A stretch of DNA of 35,370 nt. Origin: Candidatus Zixiibacteriota bacterium (GTDB lineage: Bacteria; Zixibacteria; MSB-5A5; GN15; FEB-12). The notes below the pieces were generated by a model. It did not search any database, was not told the origin of the DNA, and saw only the letters and a list, made by a program, of their open reading frames with translations. Of the stretch, positions 1-8,359 are shown one piece after another. The first letter of the stretch is position 1. The number at the start of each line of letters is the position of its first letter. The DNA lies in the NCBI GenBank assembly GCA_024280215.1, contig JAJRQO010000007.1:1-35370 (forward strand), in the 5' to 3' direction. Both the position numbers and the translations under genes were made by a program.

Positions 1-100
1 ACAGAATATTATGAAGAAATGGACTATGCCGATACGGAACTGGCCACTGGCTGTCCATCAATTTGCTATACGATTTGGAGACAGAGTACCAAGAATTTGA
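1..100 (+). CDS. IS256-family transposase, C-terminal fragment (5'-truncated by window)
   Basis: Only the last 32 residues are visible, read from base 2 to the TGA at 98-100. They contain a W-x-x-P-I-R-N-W...F-A-I-R-F-G-D-R pattern, which matches the usual C-terminal signature of IS256-family (MuDR-like DDE) transposases: a conserved Trp-rich segment followed by an 'aiFegR'-like end. The DDE catalytic residues lie outside the window. Whether the full transposase is intact cannot be judged. Confidence 0.65.
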   Translation, partial: QNIMKKWTMPIRNWPLAVHQFAIRFGDRVPRI

Positions 101-141
101 GATAACCAATTAACTGTTTACACAAAATTTATGACACAGCC
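1..141 (+). mobile_element. IS256-family insertion sequence, right end
   Basis: This is the last ~140 bases of an insertion sequence whose body lies left of the window. It holds the transposase C-terminus (stop at 98-100) and then a terminal inverted-repeat-like end at about 108-141, of the form tttacacaaaatt...tgacacagcc, typical of IS256-family termini. The neighbouring TPR reading frame runs straight into this end, which marks the junction at about 141. The target-site duplication cannot be checked because the left end is missing. Confidence 0.7.
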
Positions 142-614
142 CCATATTTATATAATAAATCAGCGTATAAAAAAGGGTTTACCTTACCATCTAACAAAGA
201 ATGTCCTTTTTTAAAATACTCTAAAGCAGCAGAATACTCATAAAATTCAACTAAATTAAAGGCAAAAAATGTCTCAAGATTTCCACGTTCAAATTTTTCA
301 GAATGATTTAATAAAAGTTTTTCAAAAAGTTTTTTTGATTTTACATAGTCACTATGCTCGTATAGATATAATGCTTCATAATAATTTTTTTCATATTCAA
401 CTTCACATTCACTAATAGCAAGTTGAGAATATTTATCTGCTTCTGAAAAAGCATCTAACCATGCCATACAATTACTTATAGACCTTAGTAATTCAACCTT
501 ATTTTCAGAATCGGGATATTCTTTAAGTATCTGTGTATATATGTCTAATGATTCTTGAAATCTTTTTTCAATAAAGTAGTTATCAGCTTCTTCTTTTAAT
601 ACTTCTAATTGCAA
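129..614 (-). pseudogene. TPR-repeat protein truncated by IS insertion
   Basis: The 161-residue frame is made of helical repeats that look like tetratricopeptide repeats (for example FQESLDIYTQILKEYPDS and AALEYFKKGHSLL). It probably starts at a TTG codon (612-614) preceded by a good GGAGAG ribosome-binding site. The last native codons encode about DLLYKY. The final residues GAVS and the stop come from the IS256-type terminus, so the original C-terminus was replaced by the insertion. TPR proteins are protein-interaction scaffolds, and no specific role can be given. The shortened product could still fold, so this may be a truncated rather than a dead gene. Confidence 0.6.
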
Positions 615-682
615 ATCACTCTCCGAATTTTTAGTTTAAACATATTGTATACAAACTACTTAATTTTATATATAAATAAATT

Positions 683-1174
683 TTATTTTACATGTAGTTT
701 TTTACGCATTTCATCAATGAGAATCATGTGACCTTGTTCGAATTTGGAAAGTTCAGTAAATATCTTTTTTCCTTCATCGGTTTCACACATATCGATGGCA
801 CCATGAAAAAGTTCGTAGGCTTCCTCTTCCAAACGATAAGCGATATCCAAAATTTTATCCATTGAATCAGCATTTTTAACTTCATCAATTAGATTAGTAT
901 GTTCATTGGTCATATCTTCTGAGATTTCAGGAAGTCCTTCAGATTTTAAAATGTCTGAAGTGGAAATCCATTTTTCAGTTCTGATGAGAGAATCATATTG
1001 TCTTTCCAAAATATGGAAATGGTCTTTTTCTTCGAGTGCTAATTTTTTTAAAATTTCTTTTTGTTCGTCGTTTTGTGCTTTTTTGGCAGCTTCAATGTAA
1101 AAAACATAGGAAGCGACTTCTGCTTGAATACCAGTCGATAATGCCTGGAGAGTATCTTTGTGAACTGGAGTCAT
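683..1174 (-). CDS. Rubrerythrin/ferritin-like diiron protein
   Basis: The 163-residue protein is a ferritin-like four-helix bundle without a rubredoxin domain. A Glu in GIQAEVASY and the ExxH motif of LEEKDHFH form the first half of the diiron site. A Glu-rich helix (YRLEEEAYELF) and the ExxH of FEQGHMIL form the second half. Such proteins usually reduce peroxide or handle iron in the cytoplasm under oxidative stress. The frame is open back to a TTG at 1252. The ATG at 1172-1174 is preferred because AAAGGA lies just upstream, family homology begins there, and a promoter-like sequence lies in the alternative extension. The gene lies 68 bases upstream of the TPR fragment on the same strand. 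Confidence 0.75.
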   Translation of the reverse strand: MTPVHKDTLQALSTGIQAEVASYVFYIEAAKKAQNDEQKEILKKLALEEKDHFHILERQYDSLIRTEKWISTSDILKSEGLPEISEDMTNEHTNLIDEVKNADSMDKILDIAYRLEEEAYELFHGAIDMCETDEGKKIFTELSKFEQGHMILIDEMRKKLHVK

Positions 1175-1217
1175 ACTGTTCTGTCCTTTGAATTTATGTT
1201 TTATCTTACTTGTTGAT

Positions 1218-1245
1218 AAGTTATAAAATTCACAAACTTTGTCAA
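1218..1245 (-). promoter_or_regulatory. Putative sigma-70-type promoter of the rubrerythrin-like gene
   Basis: On the minus strand a perfect TTGACA (1240-1245) is followed by TATAAC (1220-1225, spacing 14) or TAACTT (1218-1223, spacing 16). It lies 45-70 bases upstream of the chosen ATG. Spacing is short, so confidence is modest. Confidence 0.35.
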
Positions 1246-1349
1246 GTCTCAATCCTCAGGTTTCCACATTTGAAAGCCCTACTTTAGTGAAGTCAGGTTT
1301 TGCCGATATAAAAAAGAAGTTTCGTAACTAAACAAAAGAGGTAACACAA

Positions 1350-2468
1350 ATGGAATTCTCAAGCTTTTTTAATCAGATTGCCAATAATTTCCGTGACCGC
1401 TATCAGCAAATGACCAACTCAATCAATATTGGTCGTAAGCCACAACATTATAATACAGAGCCTACCAAGGAACCAATTCCTCAGGAACAACTTCCATCCG
1501 ACGCTTATCTGCCATCAAATGAATCAGAAAAGCCAACAAGCTCAACAGATATCGCCAAGACTAATGACCCTACCTATAAAAATCCGACTGAGCCAAATGA
1601 AGAAAATCTACCAACGACCCCAGAGTCAGGTGATGTTGCCTATTTCAGTCGTAAGTCAAAATTGGATTATAAAATGATGTTACAATTTGATTTAAGTGCG
1701 ATTCAAGGGGTTGCGGAATCTATTGAAGATGGTGAAACTCGAGGACTTTCAGAATTTGCCGCTGGTGGTTTCGGACTCAAAGCTGCTTTTGATATTAAGA
1801 GTTCAGAAATTATTGAAACCAATATGGCTGAACAGACTGATGGTCGTACGATGGCAAAATCTAAAATGAAAAACAAATCACGATTGGCGGGTGCGTTTGG
1901 GGCTCAGTCCCGAAATTTTAATATCGAATCATTCTATAATGAATCGACTAAGATGAGTAGCTCGATGAAATCAGAATCTGTCGACGGTTATCGTCGGACA
2001 GTAAACAAATTCGCTTTGCGTTATCGAATGGATTCAAAATTTAGTTTCCAATTTGCCAATAAATTTAATGTTCAGACAAAACAGATTTCAGAATCAGATC
2101 CAAGCAACTTGGATAATTATATTAACTCAGCTGGTAATGTTGCCCAATCGGGTTCTACTGAGATGATGGCTACATTCTTTGATACGGTTGATGGCTATCT
2201 CAATGCTGCCGAGAGTGACATGCTCTCCAAAGCACAAGAGTTTTTCGACTTAGCAGTCAATGAACTTGGTTTTTCGGAAGAGGCCGTGACGATGGTCAAA
2301 GATCAGCTTGTAGATTCTATTGAATCATTCTTTGGAAGAGTTGATGATGCTGTTTCGATTATGGCCTCGCAATTTGTTCCGCAGACACAAGTGATAAATG
2401 AACAACCAGTTGTTATCCCAGATATTCCAACAAACAAAGAAGACACTGCTGATATTGCTTTAGTGTAG
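1350..2468 (+). CDS. Protein of unknown function, Ser/Thr/Asn-rich, no signal peptide
   Basis: This 372-residue protein is not recognised. A good ribosome-binding site (AGAGGT) precedes the ATG. Residues ~35-100 are a Pro/Glu/Thr/Ser-rich, probably disordered linker. Residues ~105-270 form a conserved-looking segment beginning KLDYKMMLQFDLS, with many Ser/Lys/Phe alternations suggestive of beta structure. Residues ~285-345 look like amphipathic helices (FFDTVDGYLNAAESDMLSKA). There is no transmembrane segment or secretion signal. The C-terminal part faintly recalls DUF5610-type proteins, but this is a guess. It lies 56 bases upstream of yggS on the same strand and may be cotranscribed with it. 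Confidence 0.6.
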   Translation: MEFSSFFNQIANNFRDRYQQMTNSINIGRKPQHYNTEPTKEPIPQEQLPSDAYLPSNESEKPTSSTDIAKTNDPTYKNPTEPNEENLPTTPESGDVAYFSRKSKLDYKMMLQFDLSAIQGVAESIEDGETRGLSEFAAGGFGLKAAFDIKSSEIIETNMAEQTDGRTMAKSKMKNKSRLAGAFGAQSRNFNIESFYNESTKMSSSMKSESVDGYRRTVNKFALRYRMDSKFSFQFANKFNVQTKQISESDPSNLDNYINSAGNVAQSGSTEMMATFFDTVDGYLNAAESDMLSKAQEFFDLAVNELGFSEEAVTMVKDQLVDSIESFFGRVDDAVSIMASQFVPQTQVINEQPVVIPDIPTNKEDTADIALV

Positions 2469-2524
2469 TTTCATCTGAACAAATCTCTTGCATCTTTTTA
2501 TAGTTTCATGTTTTATTAGAAGCT

Positions 2525-3211
2525 ATGAAAGATCGGTTTGCAAAAAACTTAATGGAACTCAATGGTCATATTGCCGAAATATGCGATAGCTGTGACCGTG
2601 ATGCTGATGATATAACAATTGTTGCTGTAACAAAAACATTTCCTTCAGCTTCGATTCAAATAGCAGTCTCTGCAGGTATTTTTAATATTGGCGAAAGCCG
2701 CCTACAGGATGCAGAGCCAAAAATCAGAGAGCTTGGACAAATCGCCCGTTATCATATGATTGGACATCTGCAAACTAACAAAGTCAAAAAAGTTGTCGAA
2801 CTTTTTGATGTGATTCAATCTGTTGATTCAATCAAAATAGCCGAAGAGATTTCAAAACGTGCTGGTGACGTTGACCGTATGATTGAATGCTATGTCGAAG
2901 TCAATTCCTCTGGTGAAGAACAAAAAAATGGTGTAGCTCTTTCAGAGTCACTTGAGTTTATCAAGCAAGTATACAAACTACCTCATATAAAATTAGTAGG
3001 CCTGATGACAATTGGTCCTCATACCAATGATGAGCAACAAATTCGAAACGCTTTCAAACAATGTTATCATCTTTTTAGACAGAGTCAGCAAATTATCGGT
3101 GATCAATTCGTTAATTTGTCAATGGGAATGAGCAACGATTACAAAATTGCAATCGAAGAAGGCTCAACTATGATTCGGGTTGGCACAGGACTATACGGTT
3201 CACGCGATTAA
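2525..3211 (+). CDS. yggS: YggS/PLPBP family pyridoxal-phosphate homeostasis protein
   Basis: The 228-residue protein has the full length and motifs of the YggS/PROSC family, a non-catalytic fold-type III PLP carrier that buffers vitamin B6 and affects amino-acid pools. Visible markers are the PLP lysine in VAVTKTF (about residue 37), the NIGESRLQDA motif, HMIGHLQTNKVK, and the C-terminal phosphate-binding stretch with LSMGMSNDY and GSTMIRVGTGLYG. In many bacteria yggS sits next to cell-division genes, and here a divIVA-domain gene follows 195 bases downstream. The start codon has only a weak Shine-Dalgarno, so expression may be coupled to the upstream unknown gene. Confidence 0.93.
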   Translation: MKDRFAKNLMELNGHIAEICDSCDRDADDITIVAVTKTFPSASIQIAVSAGIFNIGESRLQDAEPKIRELGQIARYHMIGHLQTNKVKKVVELFDVIQSVDSIKIAEEISKRAGDVDRMIECYVEVNSSGEEQKNGVALSESLEFIKQVYKLPHIKLVGLMTIGPHTNDEQQIRNAFKQCYHLFRQSQQIIGDQFVNLSMGMSNDYKIAIEEGSTMIRVGTGLYGSRD

Positions 3212-3406
3212 GACGGTTTCAAATATCATCTGAACTATCTACTATACAATAAGATACAGCAGAAAAAAAACTCATAATTCATGTTAATATTTTCCTGTTT
3301 TTGTTCGATAATAATAAAAGGAATAATTTTTCTAAATGTTTCAGGTAGAAACATGATTCCTTTACATTGAAAAAAAGAACATAATATAAAGAAAGTAAGG
3401 ATTGTT

Positions 3407-4417
3407 ATGAGTTTATCCCCAAATGATATTCGAAATTATGAGTTTCCTACTCAGATGCGTGGCTATGATAAAGAAGAAGTCGATTCATTTTTAGATACTG
3501 TTGCAACGACGCTTGAAAATCTTAAACAGGAATCACTCAAATTATCGATGGAATCAGATTCGTTGAAAAGCCAGCTTGATAGTTTAAAGCAAGTTGAAGA
3601 TTCAATCAAGGGTGCTGCAATTGACGCTCGTAAAAATGCTGACACTACCATGTTATCGGCAAAAACCGAAGCATCAGAAATTCTTGCTCAAGCACAGAAA
3701 CAAGCAAACGATTTGGTTTCATCAAAAGAGGCAAAGATTTCTGAATATAAAAAACAACTAAATAGGTTAGAAGAAACAAAAAATTCATATTCTACAGAAT
3801 TAAAAGATATGATCAAAGTTCATCTGGCAATGGTTGATAAAATCGCCGAAACAGAATTTTCTTACAAGTCTGATAAGAATGATAGCTCAGATTCAGGTAA
3901 TGATAGTTCTTTTGATGTGACCGATTCTTCAGAAGTGAAACGTGATGAAATGACATCAGTTGGAACCGAGTCCTCATCTTCTACAGGATCAATAGTCACA
4001 GAAGAAGCAAATGCAGCAAGTGAAATTGTAGAAGCAACAGAAGCTACTCCTATTGACCCAGAGCTTGAAGAAGCATTGGCAGGGTATGAACATCCTACAC
4101 CTACATCTCCAAATGTAAACCCAGATACGATGATTGGTAAGAGTTCTACTCCAAAACAAGGTGAAGTGATTGAGACAACAAAGCGTGCTGAAGAAATCCC
4201 AGAAGGTTTTATAGTCGGTAATGCTGTTGAAGAGTCCGACGGCAGGGATGAAGAAACAGGGAAGATGAATTTGGCACCAGATGCTGCCGATGAAAATTGT
4301 GAACACAATGCGATTAACATTGACGAGAAATCAATAAGTCCTGAAAACATTGTTGAAGAGCTTGATAATGTAGTTGCGAAATTCGAAGAAGAATTAGATA
4401 AAGCAGAATCAAACTAA
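3407..4417 (+). CDS. DivIVA-domain protein with long acidic tail
   Basis: The N-terminus has the DivIVA signature (residues 1-60): MSLSPNDIRNYEFPTQMRGYD, then KEEVDSFLD, followed by a coiled coil to about residue 150 with Lys/Glu/Gln heptads. In this family the N-terminal loop binds curved membrane and the coiled coil self-assembles, marking poles or septa. The remaining ~185 residues are Ser/Glu/Asp/Thr-rich and probably disordered, ending in a short acidic helix. The protein is longer than typical DivIVA. AAGGA precedes the ATG. Position after yggS matches the yggS-divIVA linkage seen in many bacteria. A clear terminator follows. Confidence 0.82.
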   Translation: MSLSPNDIRNYEFPTQMRGYDKEEVDSFLDTVATTLENLKQESLKLSMESDSLKSQLDSLKQVEDSIKGAAIDARKNADTTMLSAKTEASEILAQAQKQANDLVSSKEAKISEYKKQLNRLEETKNSYSTELKDMIKVHLAMVDKIAETEFSYKSDKNDSSDSGNDSSFDVTDSSEVKRDEMTSVGTESSSSTGSIVTEEANAASEIVEATEATPIDPELEEALAGYEHPTPTSPNVNPDTMIGKSSTPKQGEVIETTKRAEEIPEGFIVGNAVEESDGRDEETGKMNLAPDAADENCEHNAINIDEKSISPENIVEELDNVVAKFEEELDKAESN

Positions 4418-4432
4418 ATATTATTGCAAAAG

Positions 4433-4466
4433 AAAAACCAGTTCTTTAGGGAACTGGTTTTTTTTA
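4433..4466 (+). terminator. Rho-independent terminator after the divIVA-domain gene
   Basis: A perfect 9-bp stem (4436-4444 with 4451-4459, AACCAGTTC/GAACTGGTT) with a 6-base loop is followed by a run of T. The A-rich left flank means it may also stop the convergent transcript that ends at 4481. Confidence 0.88.
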
Positions 4467-4480
4467 TATTTGATTGTTAC

Positions 4481-4909
4481 TTATTTTTTTGCGGAACATC
4501 CGTCCATAGTAGCACAATTATCACACCAACTTACAACTTTCCCATCAAGAGAAATTTTTTGAACATCCATTGTATGTGCTTTAGCGAATAAAGTACCAGT
4601 TATTTTAATTTTTTTACCAGCATATTTGTCACCTTTGAGATCTTTGGCATACTTGTTATCCAAAAAGTCAATAAAACGACCATCAGCAGTTTTTAATGCA
4701 TGGGCACATCCGTTTAGCTTACATTCTGCACGAGCGCCAAATTCTTTTTTCAATGAACAACTTTTACAGACTAAAGTACCTTCAACTGTTGTGACTTGAC
4801 CACTCATGTTTTCAACATTTTTCTTGGCATGGTCATGACCATCACCAGCAAATGCCATAATTGGGATTAAAAGTAAGATCGAACAGACAACAAGCAATTT
4901 TTTAGTCAT
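4481..4909 (-). CDS. Secreted Cys-rich protein, paralogue of next gene
   Basis: The 142-residue product starts with a clear signal peptide (MTKKLLVVCSILLLIPIMAFA, cut near residue 21). The mature part has a VCKSC pair, a GARAECK motif, and a C-terminal WCDNC...MDGCSAKK, giving seven cysteines. The middle (GKKIKITGTLFAKAHTMDVQKI) looks like an OB-fold or small beta barrel. Paired CxxC motifs in an exported protein suggest metal or haem-free redox binding, but no reaction can be named. A GxGHDHAKK His-rich N-terminus adds possible metal ligands. AAGGAG precedes the ATG. It lies 114 bases downstream of its paralogue on the same strand. Confidence 0.7.
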   Translation of the reverse strand: MTKKLLVVCSILLLIPIMAFAGDGHDHAKKNVENMSGQVTTVEGTLVCKSCSLKKEFGARAECKLNGCAHALKTADGRFIDFLDNKYAKDLKGDKYAGKKIKITGTLFAKAHTMDVQKISLDGKVVSWCDNCATMDGCSAKK

Positions 4910-5023
4910 TAATAACTCCTTTAAAATAATTAGATTACATACATGTTATTCAAAACAATTTCCAAAGTTGAAAAGTTCCAGAAAATAGAAACAAAGATTG
5001 TTTTAATACATGTTTACTTAAAA

Positions 5024-5455
5024 TTATTTTTTCTGAGCACAATTATCCATTTTCTGGCAGCGAGTACACCAATTAAACTTGTTACTATCAATGGTATAGG
5101 AGTTCACATCCAAAGTTTGGGCATTGGCGTAATGATAACCAGTTATTTCGATTGGTTTGTGTAGCAATTTTGGGTCTGTTAATAAGTTCGCAGAATATTG
5201 ATTTGATAGAAGGGTGAGATAGAGACCATTTTGCGATTTAAGTCTAATCGTATGCCCGTCAGATTTACAATCAGAACGAGCACCACTTTCTTTTAAATCA
5301 CAGCCCAAACAGACAAGCTCTCCTTTGATAGTTCTTTCAACTCCACTCATTTTTTTGTTATGGACTTTTCCAGAGTAAGCATTGTCGTCGACAGCAAATG
5401 AAATTGTTCCTAAAAATAGTATGAGGCAACTCAGTATTAAAATTGATTTTTTCAT
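5024..5455 (-). CDS. Secreted Cys-rich protein, paralogue of preceding gene
   Basis: This 143-residue protein aligns with its neighbour over its whole length. It has a signal peptide (residues 1 to about 21), then KGELVCLGCDLKESGARSDCK and a C-terminal WCTRCQKMDNCAQKK. Six cysteines are shared, and the extra Cys of the neighbour (NGC) is replaced by SDG here. The shared core motif (ITG-x-x-x-A-x-A-x-T-x-D-V) points to one fold. The ribosome-binding site is AGGAG. The function is unknown. The tandem copies probably arose by duplication and are kept as a pair of exported, possibly metal-binding, proteins. Confidence 0.7.
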   Translation of the reverse strand: MKKSILILSCLILFLGTISFAVDDNAYSGKVHNKKMSGVERTIKGELVCLGCDLKESGARSDCKSDGHTIRLKSQNGLYLTLLSNQYSANLLTDPKLLHKPIEITGYHYANAQTLDVNSYTIDSNKFNWCTRCQKMDNCAQKK

Positions 5456-5474
5456 AAAAACTCCTAATATTAAA

Positions 5475-6923
5475 TTATATGCTTTTTGTTAAGAAAGTAA
5501 AAAGTGAAATTGATATAAATTGGTTATGTAGTGAACTTTGTTCAACATTGTTTCGGTTTCTAATATTTTCATAACCTACTTCGGTATCAAGATAAAAATT
5601 TGCCAATAAGAATCCTTGAAATTTTCCACTAATTCGCTTTGTCGTTTCAACTATACCAAATGGGAATTTTTCGGTATACTCTGTTTCTGATTCAAACCAA
5701 GGTTCAGTCCAGTTGTCTAAAATAGAGCCCTCACCATTTCGTTGATATGAAAAATGAAGTGTAAATTTACTGTCTGAAGTGATCCATCTTGATATTGATA
5801 GTGAAGTTTTGTCAAAATTATTATCGTCAAAATAGCCGAGTGATTTGTTTTCAAATGTATATCGGTTGCGTTCATAGCCTTGATTATATGTACGGTTGGT
5901 GACTTTTGTGTATTCGATTCGCAGGTCATAAGAATTGTATATATTCGTAAAATAACCACCAATGATTAAGCCATACTGATTTGGCTCTTGGTCGCCTTTT
6001 GAACTTTGTTCAATTTGATAATCATCAATCATTGCTTGTCCGTACAATTTTGAATTTTGAAATGGGTAATAGGTGAAATCAACACCTAAAAAACTATTAT
6101 CATTGACATTACTATTTAGTTGTTCAACATGGTATGAGAGCAGCGGGTTGAGATAACTTAGCTCTGCGGTTCGTCCGACACCTCCAAAAATAATTGATTC
6201 AAAAAGTCCTATACGTAATTTTTTGTGTAGTCTCATATCAATTCGATGTCCCGCAAAGTATCTGTTGTCAAAAACCGATGTTGTCAAATCAGTTGCAAGT
6301 TGGTCAAGTTTTGCAAAACGATAGCTGAGTGATAGTTTTTTGTATTTGAGTCTATACTGGAACCCATCGAGTGCATTTGATTCCGAGAGCAGTAATGATT
6401 TTTTGATTCCCCAAAAAGATTTAAACCTTCCGATAAAAACATCGCCATACTGAAACCGTGCTGCCATAAATGATTGTTCAACACCACCAGCTAAGCCATG
6501 CCATTTTTTTCCAGAATAGTTTGGGTCTTCCGCTATTGTTTCATCGAGAATTATATTTGTATACAAAAAGAATTTGCCAAAGAGTCCTGTGATACCTGCT
6601 CGGATAGTTTCGTTTGCTATTGGTTGTGATAAGGATTGTGATTGAAATGATTCATTAGCCATAAAAAATAGATTTAATTTTTTATCTTTTTGAAATTGTA
6701 GATAAGGTAGAAATATCTGCTCTGCTTTGAAGTCTTCTTTGAAGTATGGTGCAACAGTATATATCTGAAATTTCTGCTGAGTTGTTTCAGATTTTTCAAG
6801 TTTGTCATAGAGAAAATCATACGGTGGTATACCGAGTGGGAAGATGCCAGATGCAAAAACGACAGATGTTTGGACACCTGCTAACAGTATGAGAATTATA
6901 ATTTTATTTGTAATCTTTTTCAT
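5475..6923 (-). CDS. Outer-membrane beta-barrel, capsule assembly Wzi-like
   Basis: The 482-residue protein has a signal peptide (to about residue 25) and alternating aromatic/polar strands typical of an outer-membrane barrel, ending with a C-terminal FLTKSI. The segment with GLFESIIFGG followed by ELSYLNPLL and then FLGVDFTYYP resembles the conserved middle of the Wzi family (PF14052), which helps anchor or assemble capsule at the cell surface. The context supports this: 33 bases upstream on the same strand lies the polyprenyl sugar transferase. It is probably the last gene of the sigma-54-driven EPS operon. The family call rests on motif resemblance. Confidence 0.6.
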   Translation of the reverse strand: MKKITNKIIILILLAGVQTSVVFASGIFPLGIPPYDFLYDKLEKSETTQQKFQIYTVAPYFKEDFKAEQIFLPYLQFQKDKKLNLFFMANESFQSQSLSQPIANETIRAGITGLFGKFFLYTNIILDETIAEDPNYSGKKWHGLAGGVEQSFMAARFQYGDVFIGRFKSFWGIKKSLLLSESNALDGFQYRLKYKKLSLSYRFAKLDQLATDLTTSVFDNRYFAGHRIDMRLHKKLRIGLFESIIFGGVGRTAELSYLNPLLSYHVEQLNSNVNDNSFLGVDFTYYPFQNSKLYGQAMIDDYQIEQSSKGDQEPNQYGLIIGGYFTNIYNSYDLRIEYTKVTNRTYNQGYERNRYTFENKSLGYFDDNNFDKTSLSISRWITSDSKFTLHFSYQRNGEGSILDNWTEPWFESETEYTEKFPFGIVETTKRISGKFQGFLLANFYLDTEVGYENIRNRNNVEQSSLHNQFISISLFTFLTKSI

Positions 6924-6956
6924 CGAACTGCTTCCATGCAGGAAAATGAGTATAGC

Positions 6957-8354
6957 TTATGATGCACCACTGCCTTTCATTACAGCGGGAATCGTTTTCG
7001 CAATTATTTTAGTATCGTTCCAAAGTGACCAATTGTCAATGTATTCCAAGTCAAGTTTCATCCAATCATTAAAATCAATATTGTTTCGTCCATTGACTTG
7101 CCATGTACATGTAACCCCAGGTTTGACCGACAACCGTCGATGTTGCCATTGTTCGTACTGGGCAACCTCTTTTGGAAGAGGAGGTCTTGGACCAACAATC
7201 GACATCGTACCAAGAAGGACATTAAAAAATTGCGGTAGCTCATCCATTGATGTTTTCCGCAGGAGATGTCCAACTTTAGTGACACGTGGGTCATTGGTGA
7301 TTTTAAATACAGGGCCAGACATTTCATTGAGTTTTTCAAGCTCAGCTTTTTTTGCTTCGGCGTTGACACACATAGTTCGGAACTTTAAAAGTCCGAATTG
7401 TTTTCCATTAATACCAGAACGAATTTGTCTAAATAAAATAGGCCCGCCATCTTCAATTTTTATCGCAATGGCAGTTAATAGCATGATTGGTGAGAAAGCG
7501 ATAATCCCTACTACAGCACCAATTTTATCGATGACAGATTTTGTGAACAGTTTAAAAAGGTTATCTTCAACCGCTCTAAAAAGCATCATCGGCATGGCAT
7601 TTATATAGCATGGTTTCATGCTGATATTTGGTGGCACAGTAGAGAGGCTTGGAATGTAACTAATCGGTGTTCCCATTTTATGAGCGACTTCAAAAATTGT
7701 GTGAGATAAAGCGAGGTCCTCATTTTCCAAGGCACAGATAATAAGATCAACTTGTGAATTAGCAATAATGCCAGCCAACTCATCGGGATGACCAATCATA
7801 GGAATATCCCGATAACGCCAGAACCCTTTGCGATGAAAGTCCATAAAGCCTGTTAAGGCAGATTTACTTTCGGGAGCATCAAGGATAGCATCGGCGGCAA
7901 GTTTTCCATTTTCGCCGGTTCCGATAATTAAAATATTCTGGCTTGATAATTGTTTTAATTTTTTATTTTTAATAAATGATAGAATACTGTTTGTGATTAA
8001 CAATCCGCAAAGTTGGACAACAAAATTGAGAGCAAGGGCGAAGAGCAAATCCTTCGGCAAGACAGCCCACTCGGTAAAGAGGCAAAAGGCTGCTAAGGTT
8101 GTAGCAACTTTTAACTCATCGTCAATTGTGCGTTTAATTTTTTTACGGATTGGTTGGATACCTAAGGCTGGTTTTGTTGAACGATTAAGATAAAAGAAAA
8201 GTCGGATTATTGTCGCAATAGCGATTGTTTCTATAATAAATTCTGATGAGTAACCAAATGAGAGAAACAGAGCTGTAAATGAAATCATCATTAGCAGATA
8301 AATCTGAATTTGTCCTGTAAGGGTTAGAATTATATTATATAATCGTTTTTGCAT
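6957..8354 (-). CDS. Polyprenyl-phosphate glycosylphosphotransferase (WbaP/WcaJ type)
   Basis: The 465-residue enzyme should start EPS repeat-unit synthesis by moving a sugar-1-phosphate from a nucleotide sugar to undecaprenyl phosphate. Residues ~10-125 contain four hydrophobic segments. Residues ~138-240 form a Rossmann-like CoA-binding_3 domain (NILIIGTGENG). A further membrane helix near 280 precedes the catalytic domain, which has KFRTM, TNDPRVTKVGHLLRKTSMDELPQ and SIVGPRPPLP. These are the hallmark residues of bacterial sugar transferases (PF02397), including the DE pair. It starts 5 bases after the stop of the HisC-like gene without its own Shine-Dalgarno, suggesting translational coupling. 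Confidence 0.93.
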   Translation of the reverse strand: MQKRLYNIILTLTGQIQIYLLMMISFTALFLSFGYSSEFIIETIAIATIIRLFFYLNRSTKPALGIQPIRKKIKRTIDDELKVATTLAAFCLFTEWAVLPKDLLFALALNFVVQLCGLLITNSILSFIKNKKLKQLSSQNILIIGTGENGKLAADAILDAPESKSALTGFMDFHRKGFWRYRDIPMIGHPDELAGIIANSQVDLIICALENEDLALSHTIFEVAHKMGTPISYIPSLSTVPPNISMKPCYINAMPMMLFRAVEDNLFKLFTKSVIDKIGAVVGIIAFSPIMLLTAIAIKIEDGGPILFRQIRSGINGKQFGLLKFRTMCVNAEAKKAELEKLNEMSGPVFKITNDPRVTKVGHLLRKTSMDELPQFFNVLLGTMSIVGPRPPLPKEVAQYEQWQHRRLSVKPGVTCTWQVNGRNNIDFNDWMKLDLEYIDNWSLWNDTKIIAKTIPAVMKGSGAS

Positions 8355-8359
8355 AATTT

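Noticed and set aside
3862-4350. A 162-codon minus-strand frame inside the DivIVA-domain gene
   Set aside because: It mirrors the Ser/Glu-rich repetitive tail of the real gene; low-complexity composition explains the long open frame.
6844-7608. A 254-codon plus-strand frame over the Wzi-like and sugar transferase genes
   Set aside because: It is antisense to two well-supported genes with clear motifs and shows no family signature of its own.
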